Source: Marinobacter sp. LQ44 (GTDB taxonomy: Bacteria > Pseudomonadota > Gammaproteobacteria > Pseudomonadales > Oleiphilaceae). Taken from it: DNA of 64,000 nt. The notes beneath the pieces are model-generated. The model ran no database searches. It saw nothing but the letters and a program-made list of their open reading frames with translations, and was not told the DNA's origin. Below are positions 28,209 through 37,008 of this stretch, piece by piece. The stretch is taken from NCBI RefSeq assembly GCF_001447155.2, contig NZ_CP014754.1, positions 2,666,001-2,730,000 of the forward strand. Reading direction: 5' to 3'. A program made the position numbers and the translations under genes. Each line of letters opens with the position of its first letter. The stretch's first letter is position 1.

Positions 28209-28868
28209 ATGAATCCGGAAACACTCAATCTGCACCTGCGCAAAACCCTTAGTCGCGGCCGGGTGGCCCAATCGGCGCCGGCCGGCTGCCCGAGTTTGCC
28301 GCTTTACCTGTTTGATCCGTCTGTGCTTGAGGGGCCAATAAGTCATGACGAAGCTCAGGCGGTCGTGGCGGAGCCGGCCTATTGGTCGTTTTGCTGGGCC
28401 AGTGGCCAGGTGTTGGCCCAGTGGATTCTGGACCACCCGATGCTGGTGGCGGGCAAGACGGTGCTGGATTTCGGCTCCGGATCAGGTGTGGTCGCGGTAG
28501 CGGCAGCCCGGGCGGGGGCCGCGCGGGCCATTGCCTGCGATATTGATCCGGCAGCGCTGGATGCTGCTGCAGCCAACGCCAAGTTGAACGGCGTGCAGGT
28601 GGAGCTGTGCGCAGACTGGGCGCAGCGGCCCGGGCATCTGGACCTGATCACCGCGGCTGATGTGTTGTACGACCCGGGAAACCGGCCGTTGCTGGAGGCC
28701 TTTCGTGCGTCCGCTGAACAGGTGTTGCTGGCAGACTCCAGAATCAGGAACCTGGCCAATCCGGCCTATAAAAAGCAGGCAGTGATTGAGGCCAGAACCT
28801 GGCCGGATCTGAATGAATTCGAGGAGTTCAACAAGGTGCGCATTTATTTCGCGCGGGGCAGGGTGTAG
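28209..28868 (+). CDS. Class I SAM methyltransferase, METTL20/ETFB lysine methyltransferase-like
   Basis: A 219-residue methyltransferase. The SAM site is VLDFGSGSGVVAVAAARAG with acidic loop ACDIDPAALDAA. The approach sequence EPAYWSFCWASGQVLAQWIL resembles METTL20-type enzymes, which methylate lysines of the electron-transfer flavoprotein beta subunit, and the catalytic-loop region reads ITAADVLYDPGNRPLL. L11 methyltransferase (PrmA) is a more distant alternative. It diverges from mnmH. The 472-bp stretch behind it contains an sRNA gene on the other strand and no protein gene. Confidence 0.75.
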   Translation: MNPETLNLHLRKTLSRGRVAQSAPAGCPSLPLYLFDPSVLEGPISHDEAQAVVAEPAYWSFCWASGQVLAQWILDHPMLVAGKTVLDFGSGSGVVAVAAARAGAARAIACDIDPAALDAAAANAKLNGVQVELCADWAQRPGHLDLITAADVLYDPGNRPLLEAFRASAEQVLLADSRIRNLANPAYKKQAVIEARTWPDLNEFEEFNKVRIYFARGRV

Positions 28869-28889
28869 CCGCAAGCCATCAGGCGTGGC

Positions 28890-28923
28890 AGAAAAAATAA
28901 AGGGCAACCCTCGGGCTGCCCTT
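28890..28923 (-). terminator. Intrinsic terminator of the CsrB/RsmZ-like sRNA
   Basis: On the minus strand, AGGGCAGCC-CGAG-GGTTGCCCT (28902-28923) is followed by TTTATTTTTTCT. The plus strand has only TTT after the stem, so the signal mainly serves minus-strand transcription. Confidence 0.8.
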
Positions 28924-29158
28924 TGCAGGTACTGAACCGCCATCCTGAGCAGTTCAGATTCGGAACAGGTTGGCGCCTCCGTGCGCGGTGGGCAACTGCC
29001 TTGTTGCCAGTCCTTGCGTCCGTTCCCTGGTGCCGGCGTCCGAGCCAGCCATCCAATTCGTTATCCCTTAAGCGAGGCGTCCCTGTGTCCTTGCCTCTCC
29101 CCACAATCCATGCAGGGGTGCGTCCGGTGCGTCGTCCTTTTCCCTGTCATCCTTGATG
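28893..29158 (-). ncRNA. CsrB/RsmZ-family sRNA (CsrA/RsmA sponge)
   Basis: About 265 nt that carry no protein gene but contain 16 GGA motifs on the minus strand, many in AAGGA, AGGGA or CGGAC context (for example near 29152, 29144, 29138, 29086, 29080, 29064, 29022, 29010). CsrB, RsmY and RsmZ RNAs bind CsrA/RsmA through such GGA repeats. A -10-like TATGAT (complement of 29165-29170) predicts a start near 29158, and a strong intrinsic terminator ends it near 28893. A GacA-type palindrome lies about 170-190 bp upstream (29328-29345), as at Pseudomonas rsmZ. By family knowledge it would titrate CsrA under GacS/GacA control. The exact ends are inferred. Confidence 0.75.
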
Positions 29159-29327
29159 TTGAACATCATACCAATCCCACCTTTACAGACGTGTGAACTG
29201 TGCACGATTTGTTGAATACGAAACTGCGGGCATCAATATTTTTTGTTCAAAATCATTAACATAGATTAATTTTCTGGGTGAGCGCTCGCGTCTGCGCACG
29301 CTACGCGGCTACATGTTCTTACATGCT

Positions 29328-29345
29328 TGTAGGAAATGTCTCACA
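29328..29345. promoter_or_regulatory. Candidate GacA/UvrY upstream activating site of the sRNA
   Basis: TGTAGGAAATGTCTCACA matches the 18-bp form TGTAAG-N6-CTTACA with one change in each half. It overlaps the vanZ stop codon and lies about 170-190 bp upstream of the predicted sRNA start. The AT-rich stretch 29235-29280 between them could hold IHF or H-NS sites. Confidence 0.55.
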
Positions 29346-29745
29346 CAGAGTCGGGCGAATTTCTCAAATCCACTTCGCCGGCATTGCGGATGCCCGGCCA
29401 GGGCAGCATGCCGATTGCAATGCCCAGGGCATCCGCCAGAACATCGGCCAGGGAAAAATCCCGATAGGGGAGGTTGGCCTGGACCGCTTCGAGCGCCAGG
29501 CCGAAGCCCAGCAGGGCAGGGGCGTACCAGAATGCACTCAGGCGAGGCCAGGCCAGCCGGGTGACAATGGTCAATTCAATAAACGCAATAATGTGGTTGA
29601 CCTTGTCGTTGGCGGCTGCAGGGATGGGGTAGCTGGAGCTGGTTGTGGCCAGGTACAGGATGGCGGCCACCGAGATCAGCAAGACTGCCTGCCAGAGCCG
29701 GCGCATGCGCAGAAGGGTAGAGACGGTTTGCTGAAATGGGAGCAT
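29341..29745 (-). CDS. VanZ-family small membrane protein
   Basis: A 134-residue membrane protein with about four helices. The VanZ signature is seen in NDKVNHIIAFIELTIV and the later LLGFGLALEAVQ followed by RDFSLADVLADALGIAIG. The function of VanZ-like proteins outside teicoplanin resistance clusters is not known. The start at 29745 (MLPFQQTV) has only a weak GGATG upstream; the frame is open to 29835. It diverges from cysZ, and its 3' end carries the GacA-type site of the sRNA. Confidence 0.78.
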   Translation of the reverse strand: MLPFQQTVSTLLRMRRLWQAVLLISVAAILYLATTSSSYPIPAAANDKVNHIIAFIELTIVTRLAWPRLSAFWYAPALLGFGLALEAVQANLPYRDFSLADVLADALGIAIGMLPWPGIRNAGEVDLRNSPDSV

Positions 29746-29840
29746 CAAGTCATCCGGGTGTGGTTGCAGGCTGTGGGAACGATCCTGACATGATATGCTT
29801 TGCGCCCCGTTTTTGTCATGGCAGCGGAGGATCATCGGTG

Positions 29841-30590
29841 ATGCTCAAGGGTAACTTTTTCAGAGGACTGGGTTATCTGGGTGAAGGTTTCAGGCTGATC
29901 CGCCTGCCGGGCCTGCGCCTGTTTGTCATCATTCCCCTTGTGCTCAACATCCTCCTGTTTGGTGTGATGTTCTATTTCATGGCGGAGCTGTTTTCAGTCT
30001 TGATCGCCGGGGCCATGGCCTGGCTGCCGGATTGGGCCTGGTTGCAGGCACTGGACTGGCTGTTCTGGTTACTTTACGGCGTCGTGATTCTGCTGATGCT
30101 GGCCTACGGTTTCGTGATTGTTGCCAATCTTATCGGCTCGCCGTTCTACGGTTATCTGGCCGAACTTACCGAAAAGCACCTGACCGGCCAGGAAGTCAAT
30201 CCGGACGAAGGCTGGGCGGCGCTGCTGAAGGATACCCCGCGAATTCTCTGGCGCGAGGTCCAGAAGATCGCCTATTACCTTCCCCGCGCCCTGGGCCTGT
30301 TCATCATAGGCCTGATTCCGGTCGTCAACCTGGTGGCGGCCTTACTCTGGTTCCTGTTCAACAGCTGGATGATGGCGTTGCAGTACGTGGATTATCCGGC
30401 TGACAACCATAAAGTCAGTTTTGCCCGTCTGCGCCGGGATCTTGCGGCCCAGCGGCTGTCAGCAATGGGTTTCGGCTTGCCGGTGGCCCTGGCGGCCATG
30501 GTGCCGGTGCTTAATCTGGTGGTGGTGCCGGCGGCAGTGTGCGGCGCAACCGCCTACTGGGTGCGGGAAAATACATCGAATCAACAGTAA
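29841..30590 (+). CDS. cysZ: CysZ-like sulfate permease (EI24 family)
   Basis: A 249-residue inner-membrane protein, close to E. coli CysZ (253), which lets sulfate in for cysteine synthesis. Four hydrophobic segments are visible, with family marks NFFRGLGYLGEGFRLIRLPGLR at the start region (first 20 aa), LIGSPFYGYLAELTE and YVDYPADNHKVSF. GGAGG (29826-29830) precedes the ATG; a GTG one codon upstream is possible. It ends 18 nt before rapA, so the two may share a transcript. Confidence 0.87.
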   Translation: MLKGNFFRGLGYLGEGFRLIRLPGLRLFVIIPLVLNILLFGVMFYFMAELFSVLIAGAMAWLPDWAWLQALDWLFWLLYGVVILLMLAYGFVIVANLIGSPFYGYLAELTEKHLTGQEVNPDEGWAALLKDTPRILWREVQKIAYYLPRALGLFIIGLIPVVNLVAALLWFLFNSWMMALQYVDYPADNHKVSFARLRRDLAAQRLSAMGFGLPVALAAMVPVLNLVVVPAAVCGATAYWVRENTSNQQ

Positions 30591-30608
30591 CTTGCTTGCG
30601 GAGGTTTC

Positions 30609-33470
30609 TTGGAAACATCGGAATTTGTCATCGGTCAGCGTTGGGTGAGCCACAGCGATACCGCTTTGGGTTTGGGTATCGTTACCGACATCTCGGGGCG
30701 CAGAGTTACCCTGGGGTTTCCGGCGGCCGATGAAGAGCGCACCTATGCCATCGATAATGCGCCTTTGTCGCGCATTGTCTATCAGCTGGGTGAGGAGATA
30801 GAGACCTATGACGGCGAGCGTTACATTGTTCGGGCCGTTGAGGATCTCCACGGTGTTCTGATGTACCACGCCGATGATGGCGAAAATATCCAGCAGATCT
30901 CCGAGGTAAAGCTGGCCGGTTCGGTCAATTTTTCGGCCCCGCACCAGCGCCTGTTCGCCGGTCAGTTTGACCGAAACGGCGCTTTCCGGTTGCGGGTGTC
31001 TACCCTTCAGCACCTGGACCGCCTGCGGGCCTCCCCGGCCCAGGGATTAATTGGTGCGCGCACCCAGCATCTGCCGCACCAGCTGTACATTGCCCATGAA
31101 GTGGCGCGCCGCCATGCCCCCAGAGTGTTGCTGGCCGATGAGGTGGGGCTGGGCAAAACCATAGAGGCTGGCCTGATCCTGCACTATCAGCTGCACACCG
31201 GCCGGGCCCGAAGGGCGCTGATTGTGGTGCCGGATTCGCTGATTCACCAGTGGCTGGTGGAAATGCTGCGCCGCTTCAACCTGCGTTTTTCTATTGTGGA
31301 TCGTCGCCGCTACGACGACATCAAGGCCCAGGAAGACGATGTGGACGCGCTGGTAAACCACATCTTCGGTGACGACGACAGCGTCAACCCGTTCGAGGCA
31401 GACCAGCTGGTGTTGTGCAGTCTCGATTTTCTGGTTGAAAGCGAACAGGCCCGCAACCATGCCCTGGCGGCGGGTTGGGATCTGATGGTGGTAGACGAAG
31501 CCCACCACCTGGCCTGGTCGCCGGAGCAGGCCAGCCCGGAATATCAGGTGGTTGAAAGCCTGTCTGAGGCCAGCAAAGGCCTGCTGCTGCTGACGGCCAC
31601 ACCGGAGCAGGTGGGTGTGGCCAGCCATTTCGCCCGTTTGCGGTTGCTGGACCCCGCACGGTTTCACTCCCTGGACGCGTTCCGGGAGGAGGAACAGCAG
31701 TACGAGACGATCAACAAAGTGGTGCGCCGGCTGCTTGAAACCCCAGGCCAAATTAGCCCTGAAGACGAAACGGCCCTTGCCGGCTGGCTGGGTGATGAAC
31801 TGGAGGAGCTTCTGGCCCGGGATGATGCGCATCAGGCGGTGATCGATGCGCTGCTGGACCGGCACGGCACTGGCCGGGTGCTGTTCCGCAACACCCGGGC
31901 AGCGATTCAGGGCTTCCCGGAGCGCCAGCCGCTGCCGGAACCTCTGCCGTGTCCTGCCCTTTACGATGACTGCCGTTACGGCGATGTTGGCCTGGCGCCT
32001 GAACAGACAGTGCCGGAAGAACAATGGCTGGCGGACGATCCGAGAGTGGCCTGGCTGGAGAAAAAACTGGCCAGCCTGCGACCAGCCAAAGTGGTGGTGA
32101 TCTGCGCCCGGGCTGATACCGCTATGGCGCTGGAGCATTACTTGCAGCTGCGGGCCGGCATTCGCAGTGCCGCCTTCCACGAGCACCTGAGCCTGCTGGA
32201 GCGGGATCGTGCCGCCGCCTATTTTGCCGACAGCGAGCAGGGCGCCCAGGCGCTGATCTGCTCGGAAATCGGCAGTGAAGGCCGCAACTTCCAGTTTGCC
32301 CATCACCTGGTTTTGTTTGATTTGCCCGCCAACGCGGACCTGCTGGAACAGCGAATTGGCCGGCTGGACCGTATCGGTCAGAACGAAGCCATCCGGATTC
32401 ACATACCCTACTTGCAGGGCACCAGTCAGGAAGTGCAGTACCGCTGGTTCCAGGAAGGGCTCAATGCCTTTGCCGAGAGCTGTGCCGTCGGTGTGGCGGT
32501 TCACGACCAGGTGGGTGACGAGTGGCAGAAAGCGCTGGAGGGCGATGACACCGTTCTGGAACCCATGCTGGCGAGCAGCGCCGAGGAAACTGCGCGGCTG
32601 AAAACCCTGCTGCACAATGGCCGGGATGCCCTGATTGAGCTCAACTCCTGCCGCCGGGATGAAGCCGAAGCCTTGATTGCCAGTATCGAACAGGAGGAAA
32701 GCTCGGCCCAGGTCCGTGATTACATGGTGCAGGCGTTCGATATTCTGGGTGTGGATATTGAAGACCACAGTGAGCATGCCGATGTGCTCAAGCCTGGCGA
32801 ACAATACCAGGCTGGCCATGTTGCCGAGCTGCCGGAGGACGGCCTGACCGTCACCTGGGAGCGTGAACAGGCCCTGCAGCGGGAAGACATGGCGTTCATG
32901 AGCTGGGAGCACCCGATGGTGACCGGCGTGATGGATTCTGTCACCAGCTCGGGCCTGGGCAAGGCCGCGCTGGCCAATCTGTCCGTGAAGGCGCTGCCGC
33001 CCGGCACCCTGCTGCTGGAAGCCTTGTTTGCCGTACACTGCCCGGCGCCGGAGTCCCTGCAGTTGACCCGCTACCTGCCGGTTTCGCCGCTGCGCCTGGT
33101 GGTGGATGTGAATGGCCGGGACCTGTCCAACGCGTTACCTCATGATCGCCTGAATGAGCTGTGCTCCAACATTCGCCGGCGCACGGCACAGGCCATCGTG
33201 CCAAAGATTCGGGCCGAGGTGGAAACCATGGTGGACCACGTTGAGCGACTGGCAGAGCCGCATCTGGCGCAGCTGCAGGCGCAAGCCCTGGCGCAGGTTG
33301 AGGCGGGCTTTGTTCCCGAGGTGCGCCGGCTGGAGGCATTGCAGCGGGTAAACCCGGCCATTCGCAGTGAGGAAATCGATTTTCTGCGCGACCAGCTGGA
33401 TGCTGCCCGGGAAGCGGTGGGCCACGCCAGTCTTGCGCTGGAAGGTATTCGGGTGATTGTAACCTCCTGA
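30609..33470 (+). CDS. rapA: RNA polymerase-associated helicase-like protein RapA (HepA)
   Basis: A 953-residue Swi2/Snf2-type ATPase that recycles RNA polymerase after termination (E. coli 968 aa). Order: N-terminal Tudor-like domains (IGQRWVSHSDTALGLG), ATPase lobe 1 with LADEVGLGKTIEAGLI and VVDEAHHLAW, lobe 2 with CSEIGSEGRNFQFAHHLVLF and LEQRIGRLDRIGQ, then the RapA C-terminal domain. The start is a rare TTG at 30609, 4 nt after GGAGG; no ATG or GTG in this frame fits the family N-terminus. The inferred start should be read with that caveat. Confidence 0.95.
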   Translation: METSEFVIGQRWVSHSDTALGLGIVTDISGRRVTLGFPAADEERTYAIDNAPLSRIVYQLGEEIETYDGERYIVRAVEDLHGVLMYHADDGENIQQISEVKLAGSVNFSAPHQRLFAGQFDRNGAFRLRVSTLQHLDRLRASPAQGLIGARTQHLPHQLYIAHEVARRHAPRVLLADEVGLGKTIEAGLILHYQLHTGRARRALIVVPDSLIHQWLVEMLRRFNLRFSIVDRRRYDDIKAQEDDVDALVNHIFGDDDSVNPFEADQLVLCSLDFLVESEQARNHALAAGWDLMVVDEAHHLAWSPEQASPEYQVVESLSEASKGLLLLTATPEQVGVASHFARLRLLDPARFHSLDAFREEEQQYETINKVVRRLLETPGQISPEDETALAGWLGDELEELLARDDAHQAVIDALLDRHGTGRVLFRNTRAAIQGFPERQPLPEPLPCPALYDDCRYGDVGLAPEQTVPEEQWLADDPRVAWLEKKLASLRPAKVVVICARADTAMALEHYLQLRAGIRSAAFHEHLSLLERDRAAAYFADSEQGAQALICSEIGSEGRNFQFAHHLVLFDLPANADLLEQRIGRLDRIGQNEAIRIHIPYLQGTSQEVQYRWFQEGLNAFAESCAVGVAVHDQVGDEWQKALEGDDTVLEPMLASSAEETARLKTLLHNGRDALIELNSCRRDEAEALIASIEQEESSAQVRDYMVQAFDILGVDIEDHSEHADVLKPGEQYQAGHVAELPEDGLTVTWEREQALQREDMAFMSWEHPMVTGVMDSVTSSGLGKAALANLSVKALPPGTLLLEALFAVHCPAPESLQLTRYLPVSPLRLVVDVNGRDLSNALPHDRLNELCSNIRRRTAQAIVPKIRAEVETMVDHVERLAEPHLAQLQAQALAQVEAGFVPEVRRLEALQRVNPAIRSEEIDFLRDQLDAAREAVGHASLALEGIRVIVTS

Positions 33471-33607
33471 AGTGGACTAACTGGCTGAGTTGCGGGCGTT
33501 ATCTGGCAACATGGCATCTGATAGAGTAAGTTGAACGTAACGAAGTGTTATAAGGCTTTGGTTATTGTCCAAAGACTCCAATCCACGGAAGACAGAGAGA
33601 ACCTGTG

Positions 33608-36055
33608 ATGACGTTGATACTGTTTCTGATCGCACTGGGCGGCCTGCTGTTTGTATTGCGCCGCGAATCCGGTGCAAAGCCTGCTATTGGTGTTATGGCG
33701 GTGGTGGGTGTGATCGCCCTTTTCTCGGGCTCTGGCTGGCTCGCGCTGGTGTTATTTGTCGGTGCTGCCATAACCGCAATGGCGGGACTGCCGCAGTTCC
33801 GGATCAACTGGCTTACCCCGCGGGTGTTCGCCATGTTCAAGAAGGTGGCGCCCAAGGTCTCGGAGACAGAAAAGGTGGCGCTGGAGGCTGGCACCGTCGG
33901 CTGGGACGGCGAGCTGTTTACCGGTCGCCCGGACTGGCATTACCTGCTGATTAACCGTCATACCGGGTTGAGCGACGAAGAACAGGCATTCGTTGATAAT
34001 CAATGTACCCAGGCGATCTCCATGTGCAATGCCTGGGATCTGGCGGTGGAGCGGGCTGACCTGCCGAAAGAACTGTGGGACTTCCTCAAGAAAGAGAAGT
34101 TCTTTGGCATGATCATTCCGAAGGAATACGGTGGTCTGGAGTTCTCGGCCAAGGCTCAGACAGCAGTATTGCAGAAGCTGGCGGCCAACGAGATGTTGAT
34201 GGTGACCGTAGGTGTTCCCAATTCCCTCGGCCCCGGCGAGTTGCTGGTCAAATACGGCACCGAAGAACAGAAAAACTACTATTTGCCACGCCTTGCCGAT
34301 GGCCGTGAGGTGCCTTGCTTTGGTCTCACTGGCCCGCGGGCAGGCTCGGATGCAACGTCGCTGCCGGATACCGGCATCGTCTGCAAACAGAAAGTGGATG
34401 GCAAGGAAGTGCTGGGCATCCGCCTGAACTTCGAGAAACGCTGGATTACCCTGGCGCCGGTGGCCACCGTGGTGGGTCTGGCGTTCCGGATGTTTGACCC
34501 GGACGGTCTGCTGGGTGACACCAAAGACTACGGCATTACCTGTGCGCTGATTCCCCGGGACACCGACGGCATGGAAATCGGTCGTCGCCACTGCCCGATC
34601 GGTACTCCGTTCATGAACGGACCCATCAAGGGCAAAGATGTGTTTATCCCGCTGGATTACATCATCGGTGGCCAGGAAATGGCCGGCCAGGGCTGGCGTA
34701 TGCTGGTTGAGTGCCTGTCTGTCGGCCGCTGCATCACCCTGCCGTCTGGTGCGGCTGGTGCTGCCGCCTACTCCGTGGGCACGGCTGGCGGTTTCACCCG
34801 CATTCGCCGTCAGTTCAATACGCCGGTGGCGGACATGGAGGGTGTGCAGGCGCCCCTGGCCCGCATTGCTGCGAAAACCTACATTGCCCAGTCGGCGGTG
34901 AACCATACCGCCAACATGATCGACCGGGGTGAAAAACCGGCGGTACCGTCGGCGATCCTCAAGTACCACCTGACCGAGTTCCAGCGTGAAATCCTGACCG
35001 ACGCCATGGATGTTCACGGTGGTAAAACGGTTACCCTCGGCCCCCGTAACTATCTGGGGATCGGTTTCAGCGGTGCGGCGGTGTCAATCACCGTTGAAGG
35101 TGCCAACATTATGACCCGCAGCCTGATGATCTTCGGGCAGGGTGCGATCCGTTGCCATCCGTACGTCCTGAAAGAACTGGCCGCCAAGGATAATGACGAC
35201 ATCAAGGCGTTCGATGAGGCGTTCTTTGGCCATGCCGGCCTGATCTTTGGTAACGCCGCCCGTGCGTTCACCCAGGCCCTGGGCGTCGGCAAGGCCGATG
35301 TGCCGTTTGACAGCGCTTCGCGCAAGTATGCCCAGGCCCTGGCACGGTTCAGCTCCGCCTTTGGGCTGTGTGCCGATGCCGCCATGACCACACTTGGCGG
35401 TGAGCTGAAAATGCGTGAGCTGATCTCCGCCCGTCTCGGCGACATGCTGTCCAACCTCTATCTGGCATCGATGGTGCTGAAAAACTGGCATGAGACCCAG
35501 CCAGTGGAAGGCGAGAAAGAGCTGATGCAGTACAGCCTGGCATTTTTGCTACACCGTACTGAACAGGCCCTGGATGAGTTCCTGCAAAACCTGCTGAATC
35601 GACCGGTGGCCCTGGCCCTGCGGGCGGTAACCTTGCCGCTGGGATGTCGCTGGGATACGCCTCACGATGATCTGGCGCGCAAGCTGGCGCGGGCGATCTC
35701 TACCGATACGCCCATCCGCAACAAGCTGATGGCGGGTGCCTGGACCACCGATGGCGAAGGTACCGTGGAAAATCCGGTAGCCCGCTACAACGGTCTGCTC
35801 AAGGATTACGACAAGGCCGAGCAGCTCTACCGCAAAGCCACCAAGGCCTATGCCAAGGGTGAACTGCCGATGACGGCATTGCACCCGGAAGAGCGCTTTG
35901 AAGCGGCTCTGGAAGCGGGTATCTATACCAAGGAAGAGGCGGATTTCATGCGTCAGTATGAGCAGGTGGTGCTGGAGATGCTCACCGTGGATGATTTCCC
36001 GTTTGATGAGTTTGCCCGAAACAAGGAGACCCTGATTGACCACAACCCGGCCTGA
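33608..36055 (+). CDS. fadE: Acyl-CoA dehydrogenase FadE
   Basis: A membrane-associated flavoprotein catalysing the first step of fatty-acid beta-oxidation. The 815 residues match E. coli FadE (814). Two N-terminal hydrophobic segments (about 1-20 and 27-60) precede the dehydrogenase domain with FFGMIIPKEYGGLEFS, TGPRAGSDATSLPDTG, PIGTPFMNGPIKGKDVFIPL and DAMDVHGGKTVTLGPRNYLG, then the FadE C-terminal domain. The ATG at 33608 directly follows an in-frame GTG. Together with tesB and rubAB it fits use of alkanes and fatty acids. No PsrA or FadR site was recognised upstream. Confidence 0.95.
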   Translation: MTLILFLIALGGLLFVLRRESGAKPAIGVMAVVGVIALFSGSGWLALVLFVGAAITAMAGLPQFRINWLTPRVFAMFKKVAPKVSETEKVALEAGTVGWDGELFTGRPDWHYLLINRHTGLSDEEQAFVDNQCTQAISMCNAWDLAVERADLPKELWDFLKKEKFFGMIIPKEYGGLEFSAKAQTAVLQKLAANEMLMVTVGVPNSLGPGELLVKYGTEEQKNYYLPRLADGREVPCFGLTGPRAGSDATSLPDTGIVCKQKVDGKEVLGIRLNFEKRWITLAPVATVVGLAFRMFDPDGLLGDTKDYGITCALIPRDTDGMEIGRRHCPIGTPFMNGPIKGKDVFIPLDYIIGGQEMAGQGWRMLVECLSVGRCITLPSGAAGAAAYSVGTAGGFTRIRRQFNTPVADMEGVQAPLARIAAKTYIAQSAVNHTANMIDRGEKPAVPSAILKYHLTEFQREILTDAMDVHGGKTVTLGPRNYLGIGFSGAAVSITVEGANIMTRSLMIFGQGAIRCHPYVLKELAAKDNDDIKAFDEAFFGHAGLIFGNAARAFTQALGVGKADVPFDSASRKYAQALARFSSAFGLCADAAMTTLGGELKMRELISARLGDMLSNLYLASMVLKNWHETQPVEGEKELMQYSLAFLLHRTEQALDEFLQNLLNRPVALALRAVTLPLGCRWDTPHDDLARKLARAISTDTPIRNKLMAGAWTTDGEGTVENPVARYNGLLKDYDKAEQLYRKATKAYAKGELPMTALHPEERFEAALEAGIYTKEEADFMRQYEQVVLEMLTVDDFPFDEFARNKETLIDHNPA

Positions 36056-36069
36056 CGGAGCAGGATGAG

Positions 36070-36450
36070 ATGTGGCTTTCAGTGGTTGCAGTCAGCGTTG
36101 GCGCCGTGATCGGCGCCAACCTTCGATGGGCGCTCGGCTTATGGCTGAATGCCAGTTACCACGCGGTACCTTGGGGCACTCTGGTGGCCAATCTCAGTGG
36201 CGGCTGGCTGGTTGGCTTGTTGATTGGTTTTTTTACCCAGAGTAACGCCCTGGCGCCGGAATGGCGTTTGTTTGCCATCACCGGGTTGTGTGGTGCGCTG
36301 ACCACCTTCTCGACTTTTTCGCTGGAAATGTTCGGTGCACTGCAGGAAGGCAAGTGGGCCATGGCACTCACCGGCATTGTCGCCCATGTGGTGGGGTCTA
36401 TTCTTATGACTGCCCTGGGCTTTTATACCTTCAGCCTGATCAAGGGCTGA
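36070..36450 (+). CDS. crcB: Fluoride exporter CrcB (Fluc)
   Basis: A 126-residue, four-helix membrane protein of the dual-topology Fluc channel family that expels fluoride. Motifs: GAVIGANLRWALG at the start, GTLVANLSGGWLVGLLIGF and the central GLCGALTTFSTFSLEMF with the conserved phenylalanines. AGGA lies 5 nt before the ATG. It begins only 14 nt after fadE, leaving no room for a fluoride riboswitch of its own, so it is read with fadE. Confidence 0.94.
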   Translation: MWLSVVAVSVGAVIGANLRWALGLWLNASYHAVPWGTLVANLSGGWLVGLLIGFFTQSNALAPEWRLFAITGLCGALTTFSTFSLEMFGALQEGKWAMALTGIVAHVVGSILMTALGFYTFSLIKG

Positions 36451-36511
36451 ACAGTACGTAGGCGCCGCCGGAACTGGGTATGACTACCTACATAAATTAT
36501 TGAAAAGCCCC

Positions 36512-36711
36512 TTGGCAAGCCGGGAATTCCAGAGTAGAGTGGTTCGTGTAGGAAAGATTAGCCAAGCAGTTCATGAATAAGACGTACCTCCGCAGTTAGT
36601 AGTGACCGTCCTGTTTTTGATCCCGCGAGTTCAGTTTTTCCGTCAAACGCTGATCAACACCATGAAGGTGTGTGGCAGCAGATAATATGATTGATTTCAG
36701 GAAGTTTAAGT
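36512..36711 (+). promoter_or_regulatory. Promoter and long 5' UTR of the cold-shock gene
   Basis: TTGGCA (36512-36517) and TAGAGT (36535-36540) are spaced by 17 nt, predicting a start near 36547 and a leader of about 165 nt, close to the 159-nt leader of E. coli cspA. GACGTAC (36581-36587) matches the middle of the E. coli cold box. Temperature-responsive folding is therefore plausible but inferred. CAGGAAG near 36698 is the ribosome site. Confidence 0.55.
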
Positions 36712-36918
36712 ATGTCTACTACTACCGGTACTGTTAAGTTCTTCAACGAAGCAAAAGGCTTTGGCTTTATCACTCGTGAAGGCGGCCCGGACGTATTTGT
36801 TCACTACAGCGCCATTCAGGGCTCTGGTTTCAAGACCCTGGCCGAAGGCCAGCAGGTCGAGTTCACCGTAACTCAGGGCCAGAAAGGTCCTCAGGCGGAG
36901 AACGTTGTTGCTCTGTAA
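36712..36918 (+). CDS. Cold-shock domain protein (CspA family)
   Basis: A 68-residue single OB-fold nucleic-acid chaperone, the standard CspA length. RNP1 is KGFGFI and RNP2 is VFVHY, preceded by GTVKFFNEA. It binds single-stranded RNA and DNA and prevents secondary structure. The ATG at 36712 is chosen over an upstream in-frame codon because the family begins there and CAGGAAG is correctly spaced. Its long leader suggests cold or growth-phase control. A strong terminator follows. Confidence 0.95.
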   Translation: MSTTTGTVKFFNEAKGFGFITREGGPDVFVHYSAIQGSGFKTLAEGQQVEFTVTQGQKGPQAENVVAL

Positions 36919-36945
36919 TCCTAACGGGATTCAGCAATAACCAAG

Positions 36946-36972
36946 AAAAAGGCAGCCCCGGCTGCCTTTTTT
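36946..36972 (+). terminator. Intrinsic terminator after the cold-shock gene
   Basis: AAAAAGGCAGC, loop CCCG, GCTGCC, then TTTTTT. The A-run on the left also makes it usable in the opposite direction, where it would end the dienelactone hydrolase transcript that stops at 37009. Confidence 0.9.
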
Positions 36973-37008
36973 GTTGGCATTTCGGGCCGTTAACCCGGCC
37001 CGACCGGG

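Noticed and set aside
28923..29196. Small plus-strand open frames in the methyltransferase-vanZ gap
   Set aside because: No ribosome sites or similarity. The stretch is better explained as a GGA-rich sRNA on the minus strand.
31047..33038. Open frame of 663 codons antisense to rapA
   Set aside because: It is a GC-driven shadow of rapA with no family motifs. The sense strand has all RapA domains.
33752..35017. Open frame of 421 codons antisense to fadE
   Set aside because: No recognisable domain; fully explained as a shadow of fadE.
36056..36069. Fluoride riboswitch before crcB
   Set aside because: Only 14 bp separate fadE and crcB, too little for the aptamer, and no such fold was seen.
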